Assembly (NCBI GenBank): GCA_046160625.1
Contig: JBJXGZ010000065.1
Span: forward strand, 14,781 to 78,780
Direction of reading: 5' to 3'
From: M3007 sp046160625
GTDB taxonomy: Bacteria; Bacteroidota; Bacteroidia; Chitinophagales; Saprospiraceae
DNA: 64,000 bases
Shown: in pieces, positions 15,751-22,892 of the stretch
Numbering within the stretch: position 1 is the stretch's first letter
Layout of the letters: every line of letters begins with the position of its first letter
Notes under the pieces: generated by a model
The model's input: only the letters and a program-made list of their open reading frames with translations
Database searches by the model: none
What the model was told of the DNA's origin: nothing
Made by a program: the position numbers and the translations under genes

Positions 15751-15933
15751 CTATCGGTTCAAATGCCGAATTCGTAATCTTCGCTCATTCAATACAGTAA
15801 AGTTTGAGGAAATTTCTGAGGAGTGGTCTTGTTCAATAACAGCCCAAACATCGAAGTCGGCATCTCGTAAGGCTTGCACGATATTGAAGTCAAGGCTTTC
15901 ATCTGCAACGATTTTCATAGTACCGGAAATCAA
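15751..15933 (-). CDS. DUF5615 PIN-like toxin, truncated
   Basis: Frame of 60 residues. MKIVADESLDFNIVQALRDA and then DFDVWAVIEQDHS match the first third of DUF5615 (Mut7-C/PIN-like) proteins, which are usually about 110 residues. The rest (LNERRLRIRHLNR) does not match and the downstream acidic residues are missing, so the protein is probably inactive. The ATG at 15933 overlaps the stop of the DUF433 gene as ATGA; the family-typical start MKIV is at 15918. Confidence 0.6.
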   Translation of the reverse strand: MISGTMKIVADESLDFNIVQALRDADFDVWAVIEQDHSSEISSNFTVLNERRLRIRHLNR

Positions 15934-16169
15934 GCTGCGACCGCAATAACAGCCTCACTTTCAACAGCATTAGCGGCAAAAATCAGGCAAGCATAAAGGG
16001 CTTTCTCGGTCAAACGAGGGTATGCTGAAAGAAGTTGAGGAAAGGTTTCTCCTTTACCCAATTTTTCCAAAATGAGATGAACAGGTACTCTTGTACCTGT
16101 AATTACTGGTTTCCCGAATAGTATTTCAGGGTCTGAAGTAATGTAGTCTTGCCAATGGATGTCTTGCAT
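15930..16169 (-). CDS. DUF433 antitoxin
   Basis: Protein of 79 residues with the DUF433 pattern: ITSDPEILFGKPVITGTRVP, then VHLILEKLGKGETFPQLLSA and YPRLTEKALYACLIFAA. The family has a MerR/Xre-like HTH and is the usual partner of DUF5615 toxins. Gene order and the 4-bp overlap fit that module. Appears intact while its toxin is cut short. Confidence 0.85.
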   Translation of the reverse strand: MQDIHWQDYITSDPEILFGKPVITGTRVPVHLILEKLGKGETFPQLLSAYPRLTEKALYACLIFAANAVESEAVIAVAA

Positions 16170-16517
16170 GGCGAAAAAATTTTTACAAAAGTACGGACTA
16201 TCTCGCTTTCAGCTTGGACTGGACACAAAAACAAAAACCGGCGGATCGCTATGGGCGACGCTGCCGGTTCTGCCATACTTTAAACTTGGACGGATTAAAA
16301 TGAAAGTATTGAAAAAGGAAATCCTAAGCGAGGTAGTTGTAGGAAATTGGGGTATTAAGATATTTGGAAATTATGGAGGCAAAAGTATGCCAAGTTTTTC
16401 AAATGAAAGGTATTTGGCAAAAAAACATCCAAGTAATAAGTTTCAAGTTAAAAGTTGCAAGAAGGAACCCGGGGGTTGAAACTTGCTACTTTTAACTTGT
16501 TACTCGTTACTTGCAAC
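16170..16517. other. intergenic region with repeat words, no gene seen
   Basis: An AACCGGC/GCCGGTT hairpin lies at about 16237-16272. The words AAGTTAAAAGTTGCAAG at 16438-16470 are mirrored by TTGCTACTTTTAACTTG at 16481-16512. A frame at 16159-16479 has no recognisable domain. Confidence 0.5.
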
Positions 16518-17300
16518 TCATTTACCCGTAAAATTAGCTTTCCGTTTTTCCACAAACGCTGCCGCTCCTTCTATAAAATCCTCCGTTCCGCAGCAGTCGC
16601 CGAAAGCACGCACTTCCTGACCAAAACCGTCTTCACCATCTTCAAAATACGCGTTCACGGTTTCTATAATTTTTGAGATGGCTAGGGGTGCTTTGGCTGC
16701 GGTTTTCTCGATCAATTCTTTGGCCTTCAAAACTTCTTCACCGGAGGGCACCACATAGTTCACCAAACCAAGGCGTAGTGCTTCCTCTGCACCGATCATA
16801 TCAGCCGTCAATAATAGTTCGGTGGCTTTGGTCTTCCCAATCAATTGCATGAGCCGTTGGGTGCCGCCATAGCCGGGTATCAGCCCGAGGTTCACTTCTG
16901 GTTGCCCGAATCTGGCGCGCTCACCTGCTACCCGAAGGTGGCAAGCCATCGCCAATTCGCAACCTCCGCCAAGCGCGAAGCCATTTACAGCGGCCACCAC
17001 CGGACGATGAAAACGTTCGATGAGGAAGAAAATATCCTGTCCGCGTTGGGCCATTTCCATGCCCTCGGTGGCGCTCAGGTTGCTGAACTCTGTTATGTCC
17101 GCACCAGCCACAAAGGCTTTTTCTCCCGCTCCGGTTAGAATCACCCCTTTTAGCCCTTCGATTTTCGGGCCTTCTTCGCCAAAAAAGTGGCGGAGTTCGA
17201 GCATGGTTTGAGTGTTCAGCGCATTCAGTGCCTTTTCGCGGCTGATGGTGAGGGTGGCGATGCCGTTTTCGAGCGAGATTTGTACGTTTTCGTATGTCAT
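16518..17300 (-). CDS. enoyl-CoA hydratase/isomerase family protein
   Basis: Crotonase-fold enzyme of 260 residues, probably hydrating 2-enoyl-CoA in beta-oxidation. The oxyanion-hole segment EKAFVAGADITEF is near residue 62, and PVVAAVNGFALGGGCELAMACH near 98 carries the glycine-rich loop. The catalytic glutamates are expected at E114 (GGCELA) and in GQPEVNLGLIPGYGGTQR. Length is standard. It is a single gene with no fatty-acid genes nearby. The acyltransferase upstream in the same orientation is 92 bp away, with repeat words between. Confidence 0.93.
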   Translation of the reverse strand: MTYENVQISLENGIATLTISREKALNALNTQTMLELRHFFGEEGPKIEGLKGVILTGAGEKAFVAGADITEFSNLSATEGMEMAQRGQDIFFLIERFHRPVVAAVNGFALGGGCELAMACHLRVAGERARFGQPEVNLGLIPGYGGTQRLMQLIGKTKATELLLTADMIGAEEALRLGLVNYVVPSGEEVLKAKELIEKTAAKAPLAISKIIETVNAYFEDGEDGFGQEVRAFGDCCGTEDFIEGAAAFVEKRKANFTGK

Positions 17301-17392
17301 AATCGTGTTGATTTGTTGATTAGGTTATTTGGTGATTCGGATGCCCAACGCTTGGATAATCGAATAATCTAACAATCGAATTAATCTAACAA

Positions 17393-19120
17393 TTAATCCT
17401 CCACCTTCAACACCTCTATTTCCTCTGCTTTCCAATATACGGCTTTGTCGAGTCCGTAATTGCTCAAGCGGTTGTGGTAAAAATACAGGACCCTAAAATC
17501 AGAGGACATGATTTCGCCCTCTTTGGTAAATTGGAGGGGTTTTTCAGTATGATAGATACCGAGGTTTTTCACCCCATCACGAACAAGTTCTGCAGGCGAT
17601 AGACGAAGTTCCGGCGCCAGTTTGATTTTATCATCGCGTTCCCATTCGAACAGTTTTTCCTGCATTTGTTCTACGACCTCTTCCACTGCCCGGAAAGGGA
17701 AAACATAATCGTCATGCGGTAGGCGGAGAATACCAAAAAGGTCCAGTTTAGGATTTAGATGGGCAAGCATCTCGAAAACTGCGTGTGCCACCAGGTGGCT
17801 GCTAAGGACCACATTTTCAACATGATAGCGATCTGCAATACGCTCAGCCAGCAATTTGGTGTATTCCTCTTCGCGCTGACGGTCTTCGGTCACTTCGCCG
17901 CGCGAACGGAAATATTCGCGAACCTCCAGCTCGTTGCCATAATGGTCAAAGCTCTTGCCTTCGGTATCTACAAAATTTCCCAATACATCCATCGGTTTGC
18001 CCACGCTCAAGGTGATATCGCTCGAAGTACTGAAAAACCGCCATATAAACCTGAACCAGGAACGAACACTGGTGCCTTCATCGCGTAGGCGGATATAGTT
18101 TTCTTTTCCGGTGTTGCGCAGGTGTTGCTCGATCAAAAAGGGCGCTTCCAACACAAAATTGTAACAGAGAACAAGCGGAACAACAAAGACTTTGCCCTTT
18201 GACGGACTACTGCTACTGCTTCCCACCACCATTGCCCTTTGCGCCTCCACTACCGTTCCCAACAATCCCATTTTGAGGTCGGTTTCGATGGCGCCGTCGC
18301 GGGAACGAGTGCCTCCCGGGAAAAACAAACTGTTCACTCCGCGCTGAATACTAAGCCGGCTCATGGTTTTGAGCGTTTCGAGATAAACGGGGTTTTTCTT
18401 CCTGCGGTCCACTCGATACGCCCCGAGTCGGTTCATATAATAGGCCGCCGGTCCAAAATTATAAAGGTTCAGGCCAGCACCATAACTAAAAGAGGGCAAG
18501 CCCATAATTTGATCCATGGCATACCCTACGAGGATGGAATCGAGGTTGCTGTTGTGCGTAGGCACCACCACCACGGTGCCGTGATCAAAAAGCGAACGCA
18601 CAGTCTCCACATCTCCAACGATATTGAGCCGCTCGAACAGATTTCGTTTGCCGCGAAACATAGCGCGAAGACTCCTTCCTACTGCTGCATTAAAAATACG
18701 ATTGAAAAACGCTGTCAAAAAACGTTGTGCAAAACGGAACGTTTTGACCTGGAAAGTGCCGACAATCTCTTCTGAATATCGGTGAATAATCTTTCGCAGG
18801 ATTTGCTCACTTTCTTCGCGTGCTTCTACGCTGTCTCGGTCAAGACTTTTTTTGATAAGCCGCTTGCTGATCCGGTTCCAAAATGAGCGGTCATTCGGCG
18901 GGTCTACCTTCCAGGGGTCTTCTTTGATACGAATGCGTTCCTGATAAATGGTTTTGACCAACACATCAGAAAGGTCCTTTTTGTGCTTCGAGGCGAGCCG
19001 TCGGAATGTGTGCTCGTCAATCTCGCGCACAAATTCTGCGCGGTCTTTGCTTAGCCGGTAAATTGGCCAATCTTCAATGCGCTCTATGACGCGAGGATAT
19101 ATTTTAACTTCTTTTTCCAA
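17393..19120 (-). CDS. glycerol-3-phosphate acyltransferase-like protein (PlsC/PlsB superfamily)
   Basis: Protein of 575 residues. The acyltransferase HX4D box is THNSNLDS near residue 180, with NRLGAYRVDRRKKNP and the FPGGTRSRDG motif near 267 (FPEGTR in most members). The N-terminal 150 and C-terminal 200 residues resemble PlsB-like long forms found in Bacteroidota. It probably makes lyso- or phosphatidic acid at the inner membrane; the donor is unknown. The start codon at 19120 appears to be TTG. A serine run (SSSSSPSKGK) near residue 300 is low complexity and may be a small insertion. Confidence 0.8.
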   Translation of the reverse strand: MEKEVKIYPRVIERIEDWPIYRLSKDRAEFVREIDEHTFRRLASKHKKDLSDVLVKTIYQERIRIKEDPWKVDPPNDRSFWNRISKRLIKKSLDRDSVEAREESEQILRKIIHRYSEEIVGTFQVKTFRFAQRFLTAFFNRIFNAAVGRSLRAMFRGKRNLFERLNIVGDVETVRSLFDHGTVVVVPTHNSNLDSILVGYAMDQIMGLPSFSYGAGLNLYNFGPAAYYMNRLGAYRVDRRKKNPVYLETLKTMSRLSIQRGVNSLFFPGGTRSRDGAIETDLKMGLLGTVVEAQRAMVVGSSSSSPSKGKVFVVPLVLCYNFVLEAPFLIEQHLRNTGKENYIRLRDEGTSVRSWFRFIWRFFSTSSDITLSVGKPMDVLGNFVDTEGKSFDHYGNELEVREYFRSRGEVTEDRQREEEYTKLLAERIADRYHVENVVLSSHLVAHAVFEMLAHLNPKLDLFGILRLPHDDYVFPFRAVEEVVEQMQEKLFEWERDDKIKLAPELRLSPAELVRDGVKNLGIYHTEKPLQFTKEGEIMSSDFRVLYFYHNRLSNYGLDKAVYWKAEEIEVLKVED

Positions 19121-19205
19121 AATTCAAATTTTCTTTGACGTTGGACTATTTGGACGTTAGAGGTTGGAAAGATTCCTACTTTGTCTAACGTCCAACAGTC
19201 GAACG

Positions 19206-19808
19206 TCAAAACTTCATGGTTTTCATCGCTTTACCAATAAATTCCAAAATCTCTTCACGGCCTGTACGCCTTTCAGCAGAACTGACAAAATAAGTGGGTA
19301 GTGTTTCCCAGGTTTCTGAAAGTTTTCCCATGAACGCTGCAACATTCTCTTCCAATTTGGGCTTCCCGATACGATCGGCTTTGGTGAAAACAATGACAAA
19401 GGGTACCTGCATATCGCCGAGGCTGTTAATAAATTCGATATCAATCTTAACTGGGGGAATATTTGAATCAATCAACACAAAAGCGCAACTGAGTTCCTGG
19501 CGGCGGGCAAAATAGCCATTAATCAAGCTTCCCAAACCTTTGCGATCTCCCTTTGATACCTTGGCGTATCCGTAGCCTGGAAGATCCACCAAATACCACA
19601 ATTTGTTGATCAAGAAGTAGTTGAGCAGGCGTGTTTTACCCGGTGTGCCCGACACTTTTGCCAAACCCTTACGAGCCGTAAGCATATTGATCAAGGAGGA
19701 TTTACCTACATTGGAGCGACCAATAAAGGCAAATTCCGGCGGGCCGCCTTTGGGGCAAGCGCTCTCCCTGGGGTAACTGCTTACAAAGTCCGCACTCGTA
19801 ATTTCCAT
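19206..19808 (-). CDS. engB: ribosome biogenesis GTPase EngB/YsxC
   Basis: GTPase of 200 residues needed for large-subunit assembly. It has G1 GRSNVGKSSL, G2/G3 GKTRLLNYF and DLPGYGYA, and G4 TKADRIGK. I chose the ATG at 19808 (MEITSADFVSS), which matches the usual N-terminus; the longer frame to 19829 begins with TTG. A TACCTTTG box lies 44 bp upstream. Confidence 0.95.
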   Translation of the reverse strand: MEITSADFVSSYPRESACPKGGPPEFAFIGRSNVGKSSLINMLTARKGLAKVSGTPGKTRLLNYFLINKLWYLVDLPGYGYAKVSKGDRKGLGSLINGYFARRQELSCAFVLIDSNIPPVKIDIEFINSLGDMQVPFVIVFTKADRIGKPKLEENVAAFMGKLSETWETLPTYFVSSAERRTGREEILEFIGKAMKTMKF

Positions 19809-19851
19809 AATTTCGGTCCGCTTCGACAAGTTTATAGCGGCTAAAGGCTGG

Positions 19852-19859
19852 CAAAGGTA
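19852..19859 (-). promoter_or_regulatory. TAnnTTTG promoter box for engB
   Basis: The minus strand reads TACCTTTG, placed 44 bp before the engB ATG. Confidence 0.45.
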
Positions 19860-19984
19860 GCAACTTTACCCGCCCACCGTTACCAAACAGTTAATCTCTC
19901 CTTTACTTGGCAACCCTGCACACGAAGCCTGAAGGTCTTCCGTTTATGCCTCAAATTTTCAACCAAACACTATTTGCTAAAAAC

Positions 19985-20614
19985 ATGAAAAATCTAATTT
20001 TTGCAATCCTCGCCCTCCTTTTTGCCAATCCCGCTCAAGCTCAATTTTTTGGCCTTGGTTTAAAAGGCGGTCTTAACACGCAGATCAACCACCCGGACGA
20101 TATCAGCATTGGAAACGGCGGTGATCCCAATTTCAATTTTGGTGTTGACGGCCGTAATTTCGGCACCCAGTTTGGGGCGTATATGCGCTTTGGTAACAAA
20201 TTTTTCGTCCAGCCGGAAGTATTGTTCAATTCCAACAAAACAGATTACAAAATCGGCGAATCAGGTATTGGCGAAGTCATTAGAAACGAAAAATACCAAT
20301 ACCTCGACATCCCGGTTTTGGTAGGTGTGAAACTAGGTCCATTACGCCTGAATGCTGGCCCGGTTGGCCACTATTTTCTCAATTCAAAATCAGAACTCAC
20401 AGATTTCAATGGCTATGAGGCCCGATTCAAACAAATGACCTGGGGCTGGCAGGGTGGCTTGAACATCGGTTTCAAACGAATCTCGCTCGACCTTCGTTAT
20501 GAAGGCAATTTCAGCAAGCAAGGAGACCACATTACCTTCTTCGGCGACAAGTACAATTTTAGTGATTCCCCAGCGCGGGTTATTGTGGGACTGAATTTTG
20601 CGATCGTGAAATAG
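19985..20614 (+). CDS. outer-membrane beta-barrel protein (PorT-like)
   Basis: Protein of 209 residues from the ATG at 19985, where a clear signal peptide begins (MKNLIFAILALLFANPAQAQ); the longer frame from 19907 lacks one. The mature part has alternating strands and ends in an aromatic-rich C-terminus (VIVGLNFAIVK), as in the outer membrane beta-barrel/porT family. RFGNKFFVQPEVLFNSNKTD and YLDIPVLVGVKLGPLRLNAG are typical of that family. Function unknown. It ends 10 bp before a perfect 44-bp inverted repeat. Confidence 0.8.
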   Translation: MKNLIFAILALLFANPAQAQFFGLGLKGGLNTQINHPDDISIGNGGDPNFNFGVDGRNFGTQFGAYMRFGNKFFVQPEVLFNSNKTDYKIGESGIGEVIRNEKYQYLDIPVLVGVKLGPLRLNAGPVGHYFLNSKSELTDFNGYEARFKQMTWGWQGGLNIGFKRISLDLRYEGNFSKQGDHITFFGDKYNFSDSPARVIVGLNFAIVK

Positions 20615-20624
20615 GCTGTTTTTG

Positions 20625-20721
20625 AACACCGATTAAACTGAAACCGCCAGGACCACCGAATTTTTCAAATTGTGATATTGAAAAATTCGGTGGTCCTGGC
20701 GGTTTCAGTTTAATCGGTGTT
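20625..20721. repeat. perfect 44-bp inverted repeat between convergent genes
   Basis: Arms 20625-20668 and 20678-20721 are fully complementary around a 9-base loop. The arm begins AACACCGATTAAACTG. It fills the gap between two gene ends and would fold into a very long hairpin in both transcripts. Confidence 0.95.
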
Positions 20722-20723
20722 TT

Positions 20724-21848
20724 TTACTTTGCCGCCTCCTTCAGCGCTTCATAAACCTCCTCCGCTGCCTTATCCCAACTGAACTTCTCGCGCCGCACAC
20801 GCCCGTTCTCCACCAATTTTTGAGTAAAATCTCGTTCGCGGCATAGTTTTTCTAAACCATCGGCTATCGCGGTTTCAGAAAAGGGATCCACCAAAAGCGC
20901 CGCATCGCCCGCGATTTCGGGCAGGCAAGAGGCGTTTGCGGCCATTACTGGCGTATCGCAGTACATCGCTTCGAGCATTGGCAGTCCAAAACCTTCACTG
21001 AATGAAAGGTAAGTCAGGGCAGTAGCAGCGGCGGTCAACTGCGATAAGTCCTCCTCTGAAACATAGCCGAGAAAATGGATGTCTGCCCGGTGTGCGGCTT
21101 GCTCATAAGCTGAACGTACTTCGCCCGTTTGCCAGGCAAAACGACCTGCAAGTAGTAACTTCAGCGGCGCGGATGTTTTTGTTTTGAAAAGGTCGAAAGC
21201 GCGGATGAGTCGCGGAATATTCTTGCGCGGATGGATGGCTCCGGCGTAGAAGAAATACGGCTGGCCTTCGGTAAATTTTGTTCTAACTGTCTGTTTTTCA
21301 GGCTCATTCAAGGGGCGAAAGACTTCCCTGCAACCATTGTATATGGTGGATATTTTTCCCAAATCAATGCCGCAGGTTTGGGCAATGTCTTGTCGAACAT
21401 ATTCCGAAACGGTCAATACCCTGTTTGCCCGGCGTAGAAATTTTGGCAAATAAGACAACAGAAAATGCCGGTGCAACAAAGGGATTTGCTGCGGAAAATG
21501 CAATGGCACCAGGTCGTGACAAGTCATCACCGTAGGCACTTTGGTCGAAAGGCTGCACATCGAATCAGGCGAAAAAAACACTGCTGCCTCATGCTTTTTC
21601 AAGGCTCTGGGAACCGCCCACTCAAACCAGACCAAAAACTGCGGTGCAAATCGCGCATGAGGCGAAAGCACCATTGGGGTCACATTTTCGGCATATATAA
21701 AACGCGCATCAAAAGGGCGGTCGAATAGAAAAATAAACGAATCCTCGGGGTGTGCGAGCACCATGCGCCTGACGATCTCATGCGTGTACCAACCAAAGCC
21801 TTCGAGTTGGCCCGGCAGGAGGAAACGAGTGTTGATGGCGATTTTCAA
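20724..21848 (-). CDS. glycosyltransferase family 4 (GT-B)
   Basis: Cytoplasmic or peripheral glycosyltransferase of 374 residues, probably for exopolysaccharide or O-antigen. The N-terminus MKIAINTRFLLPGQLEGFGW is family-typical, although its initiator at 21848 is TTG. It continues with VMTCHDLVPLHFPQQ, FFYAGAIHPRKNIPRLI and SFSEGFGLPMLEAM (E-X7-E). The arrangement is like mannosyltransferases of the WbaZ/MtfB kind. Stand-alone gene with no sugar genes beside it. Confidence 0.9.
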   Translation of the reverse strand: MKIAINTRFLLPGQLEGFGWYTHEIVRRMVLAHPEDSFIFLFDRPFDARFIYAENVTPMVLSPHARFAPQFLVWFEWAVPRALKKHEAAVFFSPDSMCSLSTKVPTVMTCHDLVPLHFPQQIPLLHRHFLLSYLPKFLRRANRVLTVSEYVRQDIAQTCGIDLGKISTIYNGCREVFRPLNEPEKQTVRTKFTEGQPYFFYAGAIHPRKNIPRLIRAFDLFKTKTSAPLKLLLAGRFAWQTGEVRSAYEQAAHRADIHFLGYVSEEDLSQLTAAATALTYLSFSEGFGLPMLEAMYCDTPVMAANASCLPEIAGDAALLVDPFSETAIADGLEKLCRERDFTQKLVENGRVRREKFSWDKAAEEVYEALKEAAK

Positions 21849-21913
21849 GAATAGTGAACGATGAACGATAAACGATGAACGCGGCGAAGGTCGGATTCTA
21901 CATTGAAAATCAA

Positions 21914-21945
21914 TAAAAAACGGCCTGCCGAATGGGCGGGCCGTT
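21914..21945 (-). terminator. terminator of the 21986-22540 gene
   Basis: AACGGCCTGCC (21919-21929) pairs with GGCGGGCCGTT (about 21935-21945). On the minus strand the stem is followed by a U-run (from AAAAAA at 21915-21920). Confidence 0.75.
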
Positions 21946-21985
21946 GGAAAATTCCAGATTTCATTTTTAACTTTCTACTTTTGAC

Positions 21986-22540
21986 TCAAAGCTTCGAGCC
22001 TTCCTTTTTCGATTTTTTCTTCAGGCTAAAAAAATAATCCAAGCCTGCTCCGAGCGTGAATTTGCCACTAGGCCCAAGCCAGCGCTGGTAACGGCACTGA
22101 ATCTCAAATTTGCCGTGGCGTAATCCCAGGTTTGCCAATAGACCGGTTTCTCCGTTTTGCTGTGTATCCAAGGGGTCTTTAAGCGTTGCATTGACAAAGC
22201 CGCCTGCACCAAAGTAAACGCTCGGAGAAATGCGCCATTCGGGTAAAACACAAAAGTTCAGATAGGAGAAGCGGACCTTTGAAAAAGAGTACCGACCAGT
22301 TGTGAGATTGGCCTCTAAACGACCTGCAAAGTGGTGTGAAAAACACTTTCGGCCAGAAACGCCCAATTGCCATTCGCCCGCGTGCTGCCCTTGGGATACG
22401 TCAGAATTACCTTTTGGGTCAACAAAGTCGTTTTGATAAAACAATGGCCGAAGGCCGATTTCGGTTTGCGCAGAAGATTTGGTTAAACATGCAAACAGAA
22501 GGCAGGCACATGCGAATGCCTGAAAACCAGATTGTTTCAT
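21986..22540 (-). CDS. hypothetical outer-membrane beta-barrel protein
   Basis: Protein of 184 residues with a signal peptide (AFACACLLFACLTKSSAQ) and amphipathic strands: FAGRLEANLTTGRYSF, ISPSVYFGAGGFVNA, GLLANLGLRHGKFEIQCRY and FTLGAGLDYFFSL. The pattern fits an eight-stranded barrel of the outer membrane. The tail is lysine/serine-rich (KKKSKKEGSKL). No family recognised. It has its own terminator. Confidence 0.65.
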   Translation of the reverse strand: MKQSGFQAFACACLLFACLTKSSAQTEIGLRPLFYQNDFVDPKGNSDVSQGQHAGEWQLGVSGRKCFSHHFAGRLEANLTTGRYSFSKVRFSYLNFCVLPEWRISPSVYFGAGGFVNATLKDPLDTQQNGETGLLANLGLRHGKFEIQCRYQRWLGPSGKFTLGAGLDYFFSLKKKSKKEGSKL

Positions 22541-22892
22541 TGGAAAATTTTGAATGGGTTAGGGTTAATTGTTTCCTTTTGACACTAATGTCAAGGTTTA
22601 TCGCTCACGTGAACTATTCGGGATATTAAAAAGTTCCTTGATAGATAAATTTCACAAAAGAAGATCAATCGAAGTGTAACGGTCATAATTGTGGAAAACT
22701 TGTGCCTGTTCCAAGTAATTCAGCGCATTACTTCTGCAAATTCGAAAATCTGCGCATAGACCTCATAGGTTGTTTAAATCTACGAGGTCTATCCGGCAGA
22801 AGAAAAAGCGGCTGCCTCATAAGTGGAATAGTCACTTTGGCCCTAATCCACTTAAAAGACCGCCGCTGCAGAGTAGGGACTACTCCGGTATT
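22541..22892. other. intergenic region with a conserved promoter-like word and palindromes
   Basis: No ORF is convincing. It holds the word TGTGGAAAACTTGTG at 22690, TACTTCTG at 22729-22736, an AGACCTCATAGG/CTACGAGGTCT palindrome at 22756-22790, AAGTGG/CCACTT pairing inside AGCGGC/GCCGCT, and a GAGTAG-GGA-CTACTC hairpin at 22871-22885. Confidence 0.6.
22743..22890 (+). ncRNA. candidate small RNA
   Basis: The box TACTTCTG (22729-22736) sits 39 bp after a word (22690-22712) that has the same spacing in front of the promoter-like box upstream of the nucleoid-associated protein gene. No reading frame follows. Two hairpins and a final GAGTAG/CTACTC stem followed by TATTTTAG could form a compact transcript of about 150 nt. 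Speculative. Confidence 0.2.
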
